Source: Bacteroidota bacterium (GTDB lineage: Bacteria; Bacteroidota; Bacteroidia; Chitinophagales; Chitinophagaceae). Taken from it: DNA of 64,000 nucleotides. Positions 52,806 through 62,770 of this stretch are shown here, piece after piece; within the stretch, counting starts at the first letter, position 1, and the number at the start of each line of letters is the position of its first letter. The notes under the pieces are model-generated. The model was not told where the DNA came from. It saw nothing but the letters and a program-made list of their open reading frames with translations, and did no database searches. Made by a program: the position numbers and the translations under genes. The stretch lies in assembly GCA_005884665.1 (NCBI GenBank), contig VBAT01000011.1, positions 35,297 to 99,296 of the forward strand, in the 5' to 3' direction.

Positions 52806-53303
52806 GTGAAACTCACAACCATCCTTGCAACCACTATTGGCATGCTTATTTCAACCCTGGCCTGCGCACAACAGGTGATGAATGCTACGGGTAATACCTT
52901 ACATGATACGAATATAAGTATTGAGTATTCTGTCGGTGAGATTGCAATTACGACCTTAGCAGCTACGGACAATTATATTACGCAGGGATTGCTTCAGCCG
53001 ATCGTGAAAATCAGCGTCGCACCCTGCAAGATCTCAGACCTGGTTCCCACAGCATTCACACCCAATCACGATGGCCTGAATGATTGCTATGGCGTGAGTC
53101 AGTGGCCCTATACTTCTTCATTTGAAATGAGCATTTATAATCGCTGGGGGCAACTTATTTTCAGAACAACCAACCCGTCCGCATGCTGGGATGGAAAATA
53201 CCTCGGAAAAGACCAGGCTGTTGGCGTTTATGTTTTCATGATCAGGGCAAATTCCGATTGTGGCCCAATATTCAGGAAAGGAACCTTTACATTAATCCGA
53301 TAA
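52806..53303 (+). CDS. Small secreted protein with T9SS type B sorting domain
   Basis: A protein of about 165 residues. The track begins at GTG 52773; the GTG at 52806 (VKLTTILATTIGMLISTLAC) gives a cleaner signal peptide ending ACAQ. After a short region (SIEYSVGEIAITTL, YITQGLLQP) the protein is almost entirely the gliding-motility C-terminal domain: LVPTAFTPNHDGLNDCYGVS, MSIYNRWGQLIF, CWDGKYLGKDQAVGVYVFMI. It is therefore a minimal type IX substrate with little cargo. No PorP/SprF gene adjoins it. Confidence 0.85.
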   Translation: MKLTTILATTIGMLISTLACAQQVMNATGNTLHDTNISIEYSVGEIAITTLAATDNYITQGLLQPIVKISVAPCKISDLVPTAFTPNHDGLNDCYGVSQWPYTSSFEMSIYNRWGQLIFRTTNPSACWDGKYLGKDQAVGVYVFMIRANSDCGPIFRKGTFTLIR

Positions 53304-53493
53304 AAACAACTATCATAAAGACGAGGTAATTAGCCCTTGCTTTAAAAGGCGCCAGTATGCACCAAAGCCAACGTATGAAAAAAATCAACCGGCCTGTTCA
53401 GAGAGCTTTACCGATGTGTTAGCAGTCGCGGTTTATTTTATTAGCCTTTTAGCGGTGCAATGATAAATTCAGAATACTTAAAGTAATAAAACA

Positions 53494-56439
53494 ATGAAAA
53501 AGACAAGCCTAGTTCTTCTTGTTATGTTGTACGTCGGCGTTGCGGTCGCACAGGTGCCACAGGCGTTAAACTACCAGGCTATCGCAAGAACTTCCAGTGG
53601 CCAGATCATTCCATCACAGAATATCGGGATACGTTTTAGTATTACCGATGTCACAGGAAATACGGTTTTTTATCAGGAAACGCATAACACTACGACCAAT
53701 GCATTCGGGCTGTTTACGCTAGCGATTGGAAAGGGTACCGCCGTTAGTGGCACCGTTCCCAACATTGATTGGTCAAGTGGCGGAGATAAGTATCTTAAAG
53801 TCGAGATTGCTCCTCAGGGAGGAACAAACTACACGCTTCAGGGGACAACTCAGTTGATTAGTGTTCCTTATTCGCTGTACGCCGAAAAAACTAAACTGGT
53901 AGGTGGTACCGCTGTCACTATTACCAATGGTAATACCATCAATGCGAACTACCAGGCGGGCCCCGGGATTATTATTACCGGAAATACCATTTCATCTACT
54001 TCATCGGTTGCCTCATGGCTATTGAATGGCAATACAGGCACTACAGCTGCGAATTTTATAGGCACCACAGATGACCAGCGTCTTTATTTCAGGACAAACA
54101 ATAAAATGAGAATGTTCCTGGAGAAATCAAGTATCGGCTCGGGATCTGACCTGGCTCTTCTTTCTCTATCGGATGAAGCTGGGTCGGCAACTAACCCTGC
54201 CCAGTTATCTATCTGGGGTAGAGAACTAGTGGGTATGTCGGCCAACATGCTGATCGCAAACAATGTGGTTGGACAAACATGGGGAGAAGCCGTAGGGAAC
54301 ACCCAGGGCAGAATGATTCGTTTTTCACAAATGACCGCATCCAATTTTATACAAAGTCATTTCTATGATTTGGGAATCAGCAGGGATTCTTCTTTCTATA
54401 TCAGCGATCACTGGTTCCAGAATGCTGGAGCGAACACGCCACGGAAAATGATCACTATTTCGCCACAAAACCTTGTAGGGATCAACCTGGACAACGCGGA
54501 AAAACCGACAGCAAATTTTCATACCAAAGGAAGTGTCCGGCTCCAGGGTTTAACCAGTAATAACACATTGACCAATGTGCTGGTAACAGATGCAAACGGT
54601 AATGTTTCCACCAGGGATGCCAGCTCGCTGGGTGGTGCAATAGGTAACGACTGGACATTAATAGGAAACACCGGAACTACGGCAGCTAATTTTCTAGGTA
54701 CCACGGATGCCCAACCCATGAGAGTTCGGACAAATAATATCAATCGCCTCACTATTGATGCAGGACAACCGATTACAGGCGGCAATTTTTCGATCACCTA
54801 TTTATCTGATCTCGCCAGTATAAAAACGGCTCCGGCAGAACTGGCTGTTTTCGGTAAAGATGTCAGCGGTACCGGCATTCCTGTACATGTATTTTCTTCC
54901 GTGGAAGGCATGACCTGGTCGGCAACTGGCGGTACAAACAATACAGTAGGACGTTTGATGCGATATAATCAAATGACAGGTGCAGCTTCTGGCTCATTCT
55001 TCGATGTCGGTATTGACCAGGGCACTTCGTTTTTTATTTCTAACAAGGGATTAAATGGTACAGCAGGCGTTTTTCCCAAAAAAATGATCACCATCAGCCC
55101 TACCGATTTTGTGGGCATTAATCTTAACTGGGCAGAAGATCCAACAGCCAATCTTCATACGAAAGGAAGCGTGAGATTACAGGGATTGAATACAAATAAT
55201 ACGTTGACCAATGTGCTTGTCACAGACGCTAACGGCAACGTGTCTACGCGAGACGCCAATACTCTTGCTGGCGGAAACGGATGGTTATTAACCGGCAATG
55301 CAGGGACTACGGCCGCAAATTTTTTGGGAACTACGGATAATCAGTCAATGAGTGTTCGCACAAATAATATCAATCGCCTCACTATTGATGCAGGACAACC
55401 GATTACAGGCGGCAATTTTTCGATCACCTATTTGTCTGATCTTGCCAGTATCAAATCAGCTCCGGCAGAACTGGCTGTTTTCGGTAAAGATTTCGGTAAA
55501 GATGTCAGCGGTATCGGCATTCCTGTGCATGTATTTTCTTCCGTGGGAGGCATGACATGGTCTCCAACCGGCGGTACAAACAATACCGTTGGCCGTTTGA
55601 TGCGATTAAATCAAATGACGGGTGCATCTTCAGGATCGTTCTTCGATTTCGGTATCGACCAGGGTACTTCATTCTTTATTTCCAACAAGGGATTAAATGG
55701 TACAGCAGGCGTTTTTCCCAAAAAAATGTTCACTATCAGCCCTTCAGATTTTGTTGGCATTAATCTTAACTGGGGTGAAGATCCGACTGCCAATCTTCAT
55801 ACAAAAGGAAGCCTGCGATTTGAAGGCATCAATACCAATAATTCGTTTACGAGAGTTCTTGCCATGGATGCCAATGGTAATGTCGCCGCCAGGGATGCAA
55901 GTACGCTTCGTACTCACCTGGTAGCGGATGCAAACGGGATTCACAATGACAACAGAGGGCATGTTGGATTTGGGGGCGTGTCAAGCAAACAACACCTGTT
56001 GAATGTAGAAATGATGGAAAATACAGCCGACGGACGAGCAATCACAAGGTTTGCTTCCAATGATACATGGCAAACCAATCTCCGCCTGGATAATACCACC
56101 ACGCAAAAAGCTTATTCGATCGTTGTTGGAGGCAATGACAACCGGTTTACCAACTATGGGGTGGGTCGCGGCAATTTTGGAATTGTGAACGGCACTACTC
56201 AATCCTCTGCAAGTACGATACCCCTGATCATCACCAGTGATAACAAAGTTGGTATCGGTAATGGCATTGGGGGAAAAGATAACCTGCCAAAATCAAGATT
56301 ACATGTGCGGGACGGAGACGTTTTTATCGATGATATCGGTTCAGGCGTTATCATGAAATCTCCAAACGGGAAATGCTGGAGAATGACGGTTAGCAATGAA
56401 GGAACCCCGGTATTTACAGCTATCCCCTGTCCTAAATAG
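53494..56439 (+). CDS. Large repeat-containing secreted surface protein
   Basis: A 981-residue protein with signal peptide MKKTSLVLLVMLYVGVAVAQ. The N-terminal about 150 residues match a module common in Bacteroidota surface proteins (VPQALNYQAIARTSSGQIIP, FGLFTLAIGKGTAVSGTV). Three units of about 210 residues follow, starting near residues 175, 387 and 592. Units 2 and 3 are nearly identical at DNA level, the first is diverged; each ends VGINL...PTAN-HTKGS-R-G. The C-terminus (LHVRDGDVFIDDIGSGVIMK, SPNGKCWRMTVSNEG) has no CHU_C domain. Function unknown; the layout resembles tail-fibre-like surface proteins. Confidence 0.8.
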   Translation: MKKTSLVLLVMLYVGVAVAQVPQALNYQAIARTSSGQIIPSQNIGIRFSITDVTGNTVFYQETHNTTTNAFGLFTLAIGKGTAVSGTVPNIDWSSGGDKYLKVEIAPQGGTNYTLQGTTQLISVPYSLYAEKTKLVGGTAVTITNGNTINANYQAGPGIIITGNTISSTSSVASWLLNGNTGTTAANFIGTTDDQRLYFRTNNKMRMFLEKSSIGSGSDLALLSLSDEAGSATNPAQLSIWGRELVGMSANMLIANNVVGQTWGEAVGNTQGRMIRFSQMTASNFIQSHFYDLGISRDSSFYISDHWFQNAGANTPRKMITISPQNLVGINLDNAEKPTANFHTKGSVRLQGLTSNNTLTNVLVTDANGNVSTRDASSLGGAIGNDWTLIGNTGTTAANFLGTTDAQPMRVRTNNINRLTIDAGQPITGGNFSITYLSDLASIKTAPAELAVFGKDVSGTGIPVHVFSSVEGMTWSATGGTNNTVGRLMRYNQMTGAASGSFFDVGIDQGTSFFISNKGLNGTAGVFPKKMITISPTDFVGINLNWAEDPTANLHTKGSVRLQGLNTNNTLTNVLVTDANGNVSTRDANTLAGGNGWLLTGNAGTTAANFLGTTDNQSMSVRTNNINRLTIDAGQPITGGNFSITYLSDLASIKSAPAELAVFGKDFGKDVSGIGIPVHVFSSVGGMTWSPTGGTNNTVGRLMRLNQMTGASSGSFFDFGIDQGTSFFISNKGLNGTAGVFPKKMFTISPSDFVGINLNWGEDPTANLHTKGSLRFEGINTNNSFTRVLAMDANGNVAARDASTLRTHLVADANGIHNDNRGHVGFGGVSSKQHLLNVEMMENTADGRAITRFASNDTWQTNLRLDNTTTQKAYSIVVGGNDNRFTNYGVGRGNFGIVNGTTQSSASTIPLIITSDNKVGIGNGIGGKDNLPKSRLHVRDGDVFIDDIGSGVIMKSPNGKCWRMTVSNEGTPVFTAIPCPK

Positions 56440-56471
56440 TTAAAGCACTCCCGCAGAATTAATATATTTGT

Positions 56472-56501
56472 GTCCCGCGCAGTGGCGCGGGACATTTTTT
56501 T
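56472..56501 (+). terminator. Rho-independent terminator of the repeat protein gene
   Basis: A GC-rich perfect 9 bp stem, GTCCCGCGC / GCGCGGGAC, with an AGTG loop and seven T residues, starting 33 bases after the stop. A TATATTTG sequence just before it (about 56463-56470) fits a -7 box for the next gene, but the terminator would then lie in its leader. Confidence 0.88.
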
Positions 56502-56514
56502 ATATAATCTGTTT

Positions 56515-57228
56515 ATGAATATCCCAAGACTGGCACTTATCCAATCCCTTATTGAGAAGAACCACTACCACAATTATCTCGAGATCGGCGTAAGTATTGG
56601 AACGGTTTTTTTCCGGGTCCGAAGTAAAAATAAAATCGCCGTCGATCCCGAATTTGGGTTTAATAAGTTTAAAGTACTGACCAGGGCTATCCGGCTGAAC
56701 AATCCATCTAACCTGTCGGCAAATTATTTTGAGAAAACAAGCGATGCTTTTTTTGCTGAAAATGCCGCCGGTACCATAAAAGGAAAGCTGGACATTTGCC
56801 TGGTCGATGGTATGCATGAATACTCTTATGCATTAAAAGATATCCAAAATGCGCTGAACTATCTTTCGGACAACGGCGTGATAATAATACATGACTGTAA
56901 TCCCCAAAAGGCTGAAAATGCCTGTTCCTTTAACGAATGGAAGGCCAGGGGATTTACAGGTGAATGGAATGGCGATGTATGGAAGTCGATAGTTTACCTG
57001 CGCTCATTAAGAAAAGACATAGATGTTTTTGTAGCCGATACGGATTATGGATTAGGGATCGTCACGAAAAAAAATGCCGTCAATAATTCAATCCTGCCCT
57101 TCAAAAGCTTTGAAGAGATCGACTCCCTGCCTTTTTCCGAGCTTGATAAAAACCGGGCAGCCTGGCTCAACCTGAAACCCGCATCGTATCTTAACGAATA
57201 CTTTGGCCTGGATTTAAAATTTTCCTGA
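56515..57228 (+). CDS. SAM-dependent methyltransferase-like protein
   Basis: The track begins at 56470 within the terminator; the ATG at 56515 (MNIPRLALIQSLIEKNHYHN) is the natural start; length 237. Core motifs: YLEIGVSIGTVFFRV (SAM-binding loop), KIAVDPEFGF, LDICLVDGMHEYSYALKDIQ, and GVIIIHDCNP. This is the class I methyltransferase_24-like pattern often found beside glycosyltransferases. The GT2 gene follows after 8 bases and is probably co-transcribed. Confidence 0.8.
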   Translation: MNIPRLALIQSLIEKNHYHNYLEIGVSIGTVFFRVRSKNKIAVDPEFGFNKFKVLTRAIRLNNPSNLSANYFEKTSDAFFAENAAGTIKGKLDICLVDGMHEYSYALKDIQNALNYLSDNGVIIIHDCNPQKAENACSFNEWKARGFTGEWNGDVWKSIVYLRSLRKDIDVFVADTDYGLGIVTKKNAVNNSILPFKSFEEIDSLPFSELDKNRAAWLNLKPASYLNEYFGLDLKFS

Positions 57229-57236
57229 CAGTAGTT

Positions 57237-58172
57237 ATGGGGAAAAATCAAACTCCTGAGGTTTCGATCTGCATTCCTGCTTATAACCAGACAACCTACC
57301 TGAAAATATTGCTCGACTCTATCGCCCGGCAAACATTTGCCGATTTCGAGATCATCCTCAGCGACGACTCCACGACCCCAGACGTAAAAGACCTGGCTGA
57401 AGCATCCGGTTTTGGAGGAAAAATGAAATACTATAAGAATAACCCCTCCCTGGGCTCGCCGGCCAACTGGAACGCGGCAATTGAAAAAACTTCGGGCCAA
57501 TACATCAAGATCATGCACCATGATGACGCATTGAACAGCCCAACCGCGCTTGAGGAAATGATGGCATGTATTAAGAACAATAACTCCGATTATTTATTTT
57601 GTTTTTCCGCTATTGAGAATGTCAGTGATCCTGGAAAGAACCGGATTCACCGGATCAGCAGATTCGGAAAGCTGAAAAATAAACCTTACCTGCTTTTTTT
57701 TGGCAATAGTATCGGCGGGCCCAGCAGTCTCCTGGTCAAAAACACACTAAAGGACCTGAAATACGATACAAAACTCATCTGGCTGGTAGATGTTGAATAC
57801 TACATCAGGCTACTTGAAACAAACCGTGCAGGAAATATCATCGCGAAACCGCTGGTACTTACTCATGATGCCGTTGAACACCGCCTTACCTCATCGATAT
57901 TGGCTAATCCTGAATTGCAAATAAAAGAGCATGCCAGCCTTTACCGGAACTTGTCTTCCAAAGCACCGGCAATCACCCGTTTCTTCATGCAGGTTTATCT
58001 TACAAGACTATTTTTTAAGTTTGGAGTAAAGAATAAAGAGCTGTTGAACCTGTTTGCTGATAAACCCCGGTTGCTGAATGCATATTTTTCGACAATAAAA
58101 ATTAAACCAGCTTACCTTGCTTACCGGGTAGTAATAACGGTCTTGGATATTACAAGGAAAGCATTGTTTTGA
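57237..58172 (+). CDS. Glycosyltransferase, GT2 family
   Basis: A 311-residue GT2 enzyme: VSICIPAYNQTTYLKILLDS, FEIILSDDSTTPDVK, SPANWNAAIEKTSGQYIKIM and the metal site HHDD (about residues 93-96). WLVDVEYYIRLLE stands where the acceptor-binding ED-type motif is expected. The usual DxD is HDD here. It lies between a methyltransferase-like and a DUF268 gene in a tight run, which suggests one glycan assembly operon from 56515 to 59796. Confidence 0.9.
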   Translation: MGKNQTPEVSICIPAYNQTTYLKILLDSIARQTFADFEIILSDDSTTPDVKDLAEASGFGGKMKYYKNNPSLGSPANWNAAIEKTSGQYIKIMHHDDALNSPTALEEMMACIKNNNSDYLFCFSAIENVSDPGKNRIHRISRFGKLKNKPYLLFFGNSIGGPSSLLVKNTLKDLKYDTKLIWLVDVEYYIRLLETNRAGNIIAKPLVLTHDAVEHRLTSSILANPELQIKEHASLYRNLSSKAPAITRFFMQVYLTRLFFKFGVKNKELLNLFADKPRLLNAYFSTIKIKPAYLAYRVVITVLDITRKALF

Positions 58173-58189
58173 CGAATCAACGAATCAAG

Positions 58190-58942
58190 ATGTATATTTT
58201 ATACGCGATAAAACGGACGGCCAGGAGCATACTTCTTTTTCCTAAAAAAATTATAATATTCTTTTCTTTCCTTGGGCAATGGTCCCGTTTCAGGAGCAGG
58301 AATGACAAACGATTTGCATTGCGAAACCGGGACCTGTATCCCTGTCTCAATGATCGCCTTACTACCACCCCTTTTGATGCTCATTATACCTATCACCCCG
58401 CATGGGCGGCGAGAGTGCTGGCAAAAACAAAGCCTGCCTTGCATATCGATATTTCGTCGATCCTGCATTTCAGTGCTGTGATCTCTGCTTTTGTGCCTGT
58501 AAAATTTTATGACTATCGGCCGGCACATTTGCAGCTGGATAATTATGAATCGGGATTCGCCGATCTCAAAGCGCTTCCGTTTGAAACCGGTTCTATCGAA
58601 TCCATTTCCTGCATGCATACGATTGAACACATCGGGCTTGGCCGGTACGGAGATGAATTGGATGTGCAGGGCGATATCAAGGCCATTAACGAGCTAAAAC
58701 GTGTTACACGATCCAATGGACAAATCCTTTTTGTGACACCCGTCGGTCAACCCCGCATTGAATTCAATGCCCATCGCATTTACAGCTTTGAGCAGATCAC
58801 GGAATATTTTGAAGGCTGCGAATTAATTGAGTTTTCCCTGATTCCCGACGAGGGGGGCCTGATTGTTGATGCTGAACCGGCGATGGTTAAAAACCAACGG
58901 TACGGTTGCGGATGTTTTTTATTTAAAAAGAAATCGCAATGA
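58190..58942 (+). CDS. DUF268 family protein
   Basis: A 250-residue protein; the ATG at 58190 or a TTG at 58169 overlapping the preceding stop may start it. It has the DUF268 pattern: LHIDISSILHFSAVISAFVP, LPFETGSIESISCMHTIEHI followed by GLGRYGDELDVQGD, and LKRVTRSNGQILFVTPVGQP. The fold is methyltransferase-like (Rossmann order of strands), but the SAM-binding loop is unusual. The family occurs in surface polysaccharide clusters; no activity is proven. Its last codons overlap the fucosyltransferase start by four bases. Confidence 0.8.
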   Translation: MYILYAIKRTARSILLFPKKIIIFFSFLGQWSRFRSRNDKRFALRNRDLYPCLNDRLTTTPFDAHYTYHPAWAARVLAKTKPALHIDISSILHFSAVISAFVPVKFYDYRPAHLQLDNYESGFADLKALPFETGSIESISCMHTIEHIGLGRYGDELDVQGDIKAINELKRVTRSNGQILFVTPVGQPRIEFNAHRIYSFEQITEYFEGCELIEFSLIPDEGGLIVDAEPAMVKNQRYGCGCFLFKKKSQ

Positions 58943-59796
58943 TCATCGTTCGTCTCCAGGGTGGCTTAGGTAACCAGTTGTTTCAATATGCCGCTGGAAA
59001 AGCATTAGCTCACCGGCTAAACAAGCCATTCAAATTAGAAACGATCACTTCTCTTCAAAAAGACAAAAAGCGCAGCATAGCTTTGCAGGGTTTGCAGGGA
59101 GATTTTGCACTTGCATCACCCAAAGAAGTGAAAGAGTTTTTGACCTTCCCTTCCCTGTACAGGCATAACACCGCTTTTTTTTCCAGGTTTGGCAGGAACA
59201 TTTACAAGGAACCGCATTTTCATTTCGATAAAAATTTTTCTTGCCTCAAGGATCCTGTTTTTCTCGATGGGTTCTGGCAAAGTCCATTCTATTTCCAGGA
59301 TATCGAATCGACGATCCGGAAGGATTTTACGGTCAAACCGGAACTGGTCAGCAAAGTGTTGGAAAAAGGAAAGGAGCTGGAGCAAAGATCTTCTGTCGCC
59401 GTTCATGTCCGCCGGGGTGATTTCACGAACAAAGCGGCAACTTCTTATCATGGTATATTGAGTGCATTTTATTATGAAAAAGCAATCGGCTTAATTAAAG
59501 AAAAAGATCCTTCCGCCTGCATCTATTTTTTTTCAGATGATATCGAGTGGGTAAAACAAAACCTGGCCGTTGATAAAAACGTACAATTCATTTCTTCTTT
59601 TGAAAATTCCGCCATTGAAGATTTTTACCTGATGACAAAATGCAGGCACAATATAGTAGCTAACAGCAGCTTTAGCTGGTGGCCCGCGTGGCTGAACACA
59701 AACTCCGATAAGATAGTTGTAGCACCCAAAAAATGGTTTGTAGATACTACTATCAACACCAATGACCTGATACCGCCGGAATGGAGACGATTGTAA
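58939..59796 (+). CDS. GT11 family fucosyltransferase (alpha-1,2-type)
   Basis: A 285-residue GT11 enzyme: the N-terminal MIIVRLQGGLGNQLFQYAAG, the donor-binding motif VAVHVRRGDF (about residues 153-162), YFFSDDIEWVKQNL, and the end NIVANSSFSWWPAWLN. These are the classic alpha-1,2-fucosyltransferase motifs. It would transfer fucose from GDP-fucose to a glycan acceptor. The gmd-fcl operon that makes GDP-fucose lies convergent, 50 bases away. It overlaps the DUF268 gene by 4 bases (ATGA), typical of translational coupling. Confidence 0.93.
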   Translation: MIIVRLQGGLGNQLFQYAAGKALAHRLNKPFKLETITSLQKDKKRSIALQGLQGDFALASPKEVKEFLTFPSLYRHNTAFFSRFGRNIYKEPHFHFDKNFSCLKDPVFLDGFWQSPFYFQDIESTIRKDFTVKPELVSKVLEKGKELEQRSSVAVHVRRGDFTNKAATSYHGILSAFYYEKAIGLIKEKDPSACIYFFSDDIEWVKQNLAVDKNVQFISSFENSAIEDFYLMTKCRHNIVANSSFSWWPAWLNTNSDKIVVAPKKWFVDTTINTNDLIPPEWRRL

Positions 59797-59845
59797 ATTT
59801 CTCCTTCCTTCCCGCTCTCCGCTCTCGCACTCGCTCCAGACCTAA

Positions 59846-60775
59846 CTATTTATTGGCCGCTAAAAAAAAGGGATAGGTCTTTTTCAATCCTTCTTTTAAC
59901 GAAGTTGAATGTTTCCAACCCAGGTTGTGAAGACGGGAGCTATCCATCAGCTTGCGGGGAGTGCCATCGGGCTTACTGGTATCGAATTTTATGTCGCCGC
60001 TAAAGCCAATGACGTCTTTTACAAGAAGGGCCAGTTCCTTTATCGTTACCTCTTCGCCGGTGCCAATGTTTATAAACAGTTTATCGTCGTACTCTTTCAT
60101 CAAAAACATGCATGCATCAGCCAGGTCATCGGCGTACATGAATTCTCTGAGCGGCGTACCCGTGCCCCAGATTTCTACGAAGGGCGATTTATGTTGTTTG
60201 GCTTCATGGAATTTCCTAATCAATGCCGGTATCACATGCGAATTCTGCGGATGATAATTGTCACCCTGGCCGTATAAATTGGTTGGCATGGCTGAAATAA
60301 AATTACATCCATACTGGTCGCGGTAGGCTTCACACAGCTTTATGCCGGTGATCTTAGCGATAGCGTAAGGTTCATTGGTAGATTCAAGTAGCCCTGTCAG
60401 CAAATATTCTTCCTTCAATGGCTGGGGAGCCATCTTTGGATAGATGCAGGAGCTACCGAGGAATAAAAGCTTTTTTACTTTATTCAGGAACGAAGCATGA
60501 ATAATATTTGACTCGATCAGCAGGTTGTCGTACAGGAATTCGGCCCGGTAAGTATTATTAGCAACGATCCCTCCTACTTTAGCGGCAGCGAGGAAAACAT
60601 ACTCAGGTTTTTCAGCGGCAAAAAAATCGATTACCGCTTGCTGGTTTCGAAGATCCAGTTCGCCTGAACTACGTTCAATAATATTGACAAAATTTTGTTC
60701 TTTTAATTTTCTTACGATAGCCGAACCCACCATTCCCCTGTGACCCGCCACATAGATTTTACTGTTCTTTTCCAT
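59846..60775 (-). CDS. fcl: GDP-L-fucose synthase
   Basis: A 309-residue NADP-dependent epimerase/reductase, the second step of GDP-fucose synthesis (GDP-4-keto-6-deoxymannose to GDP-L-fucose). Motifs: [14 protein letters not shown] (dinucleotide binding), [20 protein letters not shown], the catalytic [10 protein letters not shown] (YxxxK), [14 protein letters not shown], and [17 protein letters not shown]. Length is normal for the family. The start overlaps the gmd stop by one base, so the two enzymes are co-translated from one message. Confidence 0.96.
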   Translation of the reverse strand: MEKNSKIYVAGHRGMVGSAIVRKLKEQNFVNIIERSSGELDLRNQQAVIDFFAAEKPEYVFLAAAKVGGIVANNTYRAEFLYDNLLIESNIIHASFLNKVKKLLFLGSSCIYPKMAPQPLKEEYLLTGLLESTNEPYAIAKITGIKLCEAYRDQYGCNFISAMPTNLYGQGDNYHPQNSHVIPALIRKFHEAKQHKSPFVEIWGTGTPLREFMYADDLADACMFLMKEYDDKLFINIGTGEEVTIKELALLVKDVIGFSGDIKFDTSKPDGTPRKLMDSSRLHNLGWKHSTSLKEGLKKTYPFFLAANK

Positions 60776-61887
60776 TATTCAAACTGCCTTAAAGTATGAA
60801 AGCCTGATTCCTTTAAAACAACATCCTTCCTGAAAAGTTCGATATCCGCATGCACCATCTCCCGGGCAAGATCATGTAGCGTATATTTTGGCGTCCATCC
60901 TAATTTATCTTTGGCTTTGGTAGCATCTCCCAACAGCAGATCTACTTCAGTCGGGCGGAAATAACGTTTGTCTACCTCCACTACAATATCGCCTTTGGAT
61001 AAATGGATCTCCGGATCGGCAACCTTGGTCACGATAGCTTTTTCCTTTTCTTCCTTCCCCTCAAAAGCTACTTCCACTCCCGCATGTGCAAAGGCCATCC
61101 TTACAAAGTCCCGCACGGAAGTAGTTACCCCGGTGGCGATGACAAAGTCTTCCGCTTCTTTTTGCTGCAACATCAACCACATCGCTTCCACGTAATCTTT
61201 TGCATGACCCCAGTCGCGTTTGGCCGAAAGATTTCCGAGAAATAGTTTCTTTTTCAATCCAAGCACGATCTCCGCAACACCGCGGGTGATCTTGCGCGTT
61301 ACGAATGTTTCTCCCCGAAAAGGACTTTCGTGGTTGAACAGGATTCCATTGCACGCGTACATGCCATAAGCTTCGCGGTAGTTGACAACGATCCAGAATC
61401 CATATAATTTGGCTACGCCGTAAGGGGATCTTGGATAAAATGGAGTTTTTTCGTTCTGCGGGACCTGCTGCGCCTTGCCATACAATTCCGAGGTAGAAGC
61501 CTGGTAAATTTTGGTCTTTTTCTCAAGGCCAAGAATACGAACGGCTTCAAGAATACGTAATGTGCCAACCGCATCGGTGTTTGCCACATATTCAGGTTCC
61601 TCAAAACTTACGTGCACATGGCTCATAGCTCCCAGGTTATATATCTCATCTGGCTGCACCTGCTGAACGATACGGATGATATTTGTAGAATCGGTGAGAT
61701 CGCCATAATGAAGGATCATTTTTACATTTGCTTCATGCGGATCCTGGTATAAATGGTCGACTCTTTGCGTATTGATCAGTGAAGTGCGTCTCTTGATACC
61801 ATGCACTTCGTATCCTTTTTTCAATAAGAATTCAGCCAGATAGGCACCATCCTGCCCGGTAATACCTGTAATAAGGGCTTTTTTCAT
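60775..61887 (-). CDS. gmd: GDP-mannose 4,6-dehydratase
   Basis: A 370-residue short-chain dehydrogenase: [20 protein letters not shown] at the N-terminus, [37 protein letters not shown], catalytic [10 protein letters not shown] (YxxxK), and [20 protein letters not shown]. It converts GDP-D-mannose to GDP-4-keto-6-deoxy-D-mannose, which fcl uses. Length and motifs are complete. A TACTTTTG box 27-34 bases upstream fits the -7 promoter element. Confidence 0.97.
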   Translation of the reverse strand: MKKALITGITGQDGAYLAEFLLKKGYEVHGIKRRTSLINTQRVDHLYQDPHEANVKMILHYGDLTDSTNIIRIVQQVQPDEIYNLGAMSHVHVSFEEPEYVANTDAVGTLRILEAVRILGLEKKTKIYQASTSELYGKAQQVPQNEKTPFYPRSPYGVAKLYGFWIVVNYREAYGMYACNGILFNHESPFRGETFVTRKITRGVAEIVLGLKKKLFLGNLSAKRDWGHAKDYVEAMWLMLQQKEAEDFVIATGVTTSVRDFVRMAFAHAGVEVAFEGKEEKEKAIVTKVADPEIHLSKGDIVVEVDKRYFRPTEVDLLLGDATKAKDKLGWTPKYTLHDLAREMVHADIELFRKDVVLKESGFHTLRQFE

Positions 61888-61913
61888 TCGATGATAGTTT
61901 GAGCAAAAGTAAC

Positions 61914-61921
61914 AGTTTATT
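61914..61921 (-). promoter_or_regulatory. Candidate -7 box for the gmd-fcl operon
   Basis: TACTTTTG on the minus strand matches the Bacteroidota TAnnTTTG element, 27-34 bases before the gmd start. No good -33 TTTG was found at the expected spacing. Confidence 0.45.
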
Positions 61922-61934
61922 GCAATGTTGCCGA

Positions 61935-62738
61935 TTACCGTCCGCCTGTCGCCGACAAGAGCTGACCTTCGTTGATAATTTGCAGGAATCTTTTCATTCC
62001 TTCCCGTTTTCTTTCATCCAGCCGGTAACTCAGATGAACGGTGTAATATTTTTTCAGGTCATAAATATCAAACGGAGTTTGTCCAGCGATCTCATCAATA
62101 TGCTGCAATCCAAGTTCATTAGCTTCGTTGAAAGTTTTGATGAAATCATCTGGCAATTTTTGTGTGCTCACCCACGCGGCAAATACAAAGGGCAACCCGG
62201 TAATAGCTCTCCAGGCAGAACCAAGATCATAAATATAGGTTGAGATGCGGCGTTGTTCCAGCGCCCTGTCGCCGATCACAAGACCTGCCGTCGTACCCCT
62301 GATCTCCTGCCGGAAGCTTTCATCGGCTGCCTGGATAATTTCTGCTTCAATTCCCCAATATTCTTTCATCAGCCATTGTAACAAAGCAACTGAAGAGCGG
62401 CTTTGATAATCGAGATAGACCTTCTTGATCTCATTCATTGGCACCTCGCTAAACAAACAAACGGAAGCGATCTCATTTTCCGCGCCGATGCAATGATCGC
62501 CTGCAATATAATAGACCGGGAGATCCGGGATTGCTGCAACCGGTATCAACCCCACATCTATTTCACTATTGATGAGCATGTCTGCCAGGTGGGCCGGGTA
62601 TGAAGCGATGAGTTCAATCTGATCATTAATGGGTGGTCGTTCCAGCCCGTATAACAGCGGTTTTGTATTGAGATAGTTTACGACACCTACCCTGATCTTC
62701 TTACCCGCAGCCCCTGCCGGGGACCTGTTATCACTCAT
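61935..62738 (-). CDS. mqnA: MqnA-like chorismate dehydratase (menaquinone, futalosine route)
   Basis: A 267-residue protein of the MqnA/MqnD fold: [17 protein letters not shown] at the N-terminus is the characteristic NYLNTKP motif, followed by [50 protein letters not shown] and LVIGDRALE. The [13 protein letters not shown] segment near the middle is also typical. It should form 3-enolpyruvylbenzoate from chorismate, the first step of the futalosine pathway. It has no adjacent mqn genes in the window. Confidence 0.9.
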   Translation of the reverse strand: MSDNRSPAGAAGKKIRVGVVNYLNTKPLLYGLERPPINDQIELIASYPAHLADMLINSEIDVGLIPVAAIPDLPVYYIAGDHCIGAENEIASVCLFSEVPMNEIKKVYLDYQSRSSVALLQWLMKEYWGIEAEIIQAADESFRQEIRGTTAGLVIGDRALEQRRISTYIYDLGSAWRAITGLPFVFAAWVSTQKLPDDFIKTFNEANELGLQHIDEIAGQTPFDIYDLKKYYTVHLSYRLDERKREGMKRFLQIINEGQLLSATGGR

Positions 62739-62770
62739 TTAAACCGAATTTTTTCTTGTTGTTGAATGCC

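Noticed and set aside
53494-56439. Repeat protein considered as a prophage tail fibre
   Set aside because: It has a Sec signal peptide, a Bacteroidota surface-protein N-terminal module and no phage genes nearby.
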